Program-made: the position numbers and the translations under genes
Notes under the pieces: generated by a model
The model's input: the letters and a program-made list of their open reading frames with translations, nothing else
Told to the model about the DNA's origin: nothing
The model's database searches: none
Shown here: piece by piece, positions 63,362-64,000 of the stretch
Layout of the letters: each line of letters starts with the position of its first letter
Numbering within the stretch: the first letter of the stretch is position 1
From: Aquila chrysaetos chrysaetos
Taxonomy: Eukaryota > Chordata > Aves > Accipitriformes > Accipitridae
Reading direction: 5' to 3'
DNA length: 64,000 nucleotides
Assembly: GCF_900496995.4 (NCBI RefSeq)
Contig: NC_044008.1
Span: forward strand, 7,139,276-7,203,275

Positions 63362-64000
63362 CCTTATCAGAGGGATTATCTGAGTATAAATGTCTCTAAA
63401 TCAGGTATGAACTTCAAAACATAAAAAATAACAAAGCTTTCCTTTTTCTTTTAAAGTTTCTAGCCATAACTTACACAATTGTGATGATCTAACCACACTT
63501 CCTTTACACAGATAATGCCCTGGAATTTCCAGTAGATTCCTAAATGCTTTTGAACTACAGATTATTGTCTTTAAAAAATACTGAGTCTTGGTTTAAAGCT
63601 GTAAGATAGTTTCCTGCATCTTTTTTGTGGGCTCCACTAATTAATTTACCATTATCATAGCTTTCTGTGCTGGATATTCACCAGAACATACACAGTGTCA
63701 GGACCAGTTTGATGGGACACTATGCACTCTAGTGTGTCCCTTTAGGTGAGTAGACTGGCGCAGTAGCCTTTTAACAGTCCTTTGCTTCTTGACGTTATTA
63801 CTGATTCTGAAAATGGCATCACCAAGTGAACTGACCATAATCAGTGCAGAGCTCTTAGACTTGCTGGCAACTTTCGTGTATTTGAAAGAACTGCAGTCTT
63901 TTGTGGGTGCTCTGCATTTATAGTTGAGCTCTTCTAGGACAAATCGCAGTGGAATCGGACACTGGCCCAAACCTGGCTCCCTAAATGGCTTTGCTTGTTG
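63319..64000. other. Intergenic sequence to the end of the window
   Basis: AT-rich. A 90-codon open frame on the minus strand (63698-63970) has no recognisable product and no supporting signals. Nothing else is seen. Confidence 0.6.

Noticed and set aside
63698-63970. Minus-strand 90-aa frame with a stretch resembling a zinc-finger linker (LKGHTRVH)
   Set aside because: No cysteine pair or finger repeat is present in front of the histidines, and there are no splice or promoter signals.

Overview
The window is a stretch of bird nuclear genome. It is AT-rich, with long introns and vertebrate GT-AG splice sites. It carries avian-type CR1 LINE 3' ends and short endogenous-retrovirus LTRs. Three single-copy housekeeping genes lie in the order SEC61A2 (+), NUDT5 (-), CDC123 (+), which is the order I know from human chromosome 10p. 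I rebuilt the exons by matching translated segments to the remembered vertebrate protein families and requiring splice sites and reading phase to agree throughout. No prokaryotic features, operons or CRISPR arrays are present.

Layout. Positions 1-10980 hold the last nine coding exons of SEC61A2 (residues 48-476) and its 3' UTR; the exons for residues 1-47 lie to the left of the window. Positions 10985-12050 separate two convergent 3' ends. Positions 12058-~26500 hold NUDT5 on the minus strand, with nine coding exons giving 220 aa, including a 9-nt micro-exon, and a long 5' intron containing a solo LTR and a CR1 fragment. Positions ~26270-27350 are a CpG island that must serve as a head-to-head promoter for NUDT5 and CDC123. 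Positions 26950-60627 hold all 13 coding exons of CDC123 (335 aa), with a second solo LTR in intron 2, a degraded sense-strand LTR in intron 4 and opposed CR1 pieces in intron 7. Positions 60628-64000 are CDC123 3' UTR and intergenic DNA with a longer CR1 copy that retains decayed reverse-transcriptase coding sequence on the minus strand.

The three genes are not a pathway. SEC61A2 is the channel subunit of the ER protein translocon, NUDT5 hydrolyses ADP-ribose and related nucleotides, and CDC123 is an ATP-grasp assembly factor for translation factor eIF2. NUDT5 and CDC123 are likely co-expressed from the shared CpG island.

I found no new multi-gene system. The points most worth a second look are in NUDT5: a 9-nt micro-exon next to a catalytic glutamate, a weak splice donor after the Nudix-box exon backed by a long U tract, five consecutive phase-1 exons that can each be skipped in frame, and an LTR placed so that it could act as an alternative promoter.
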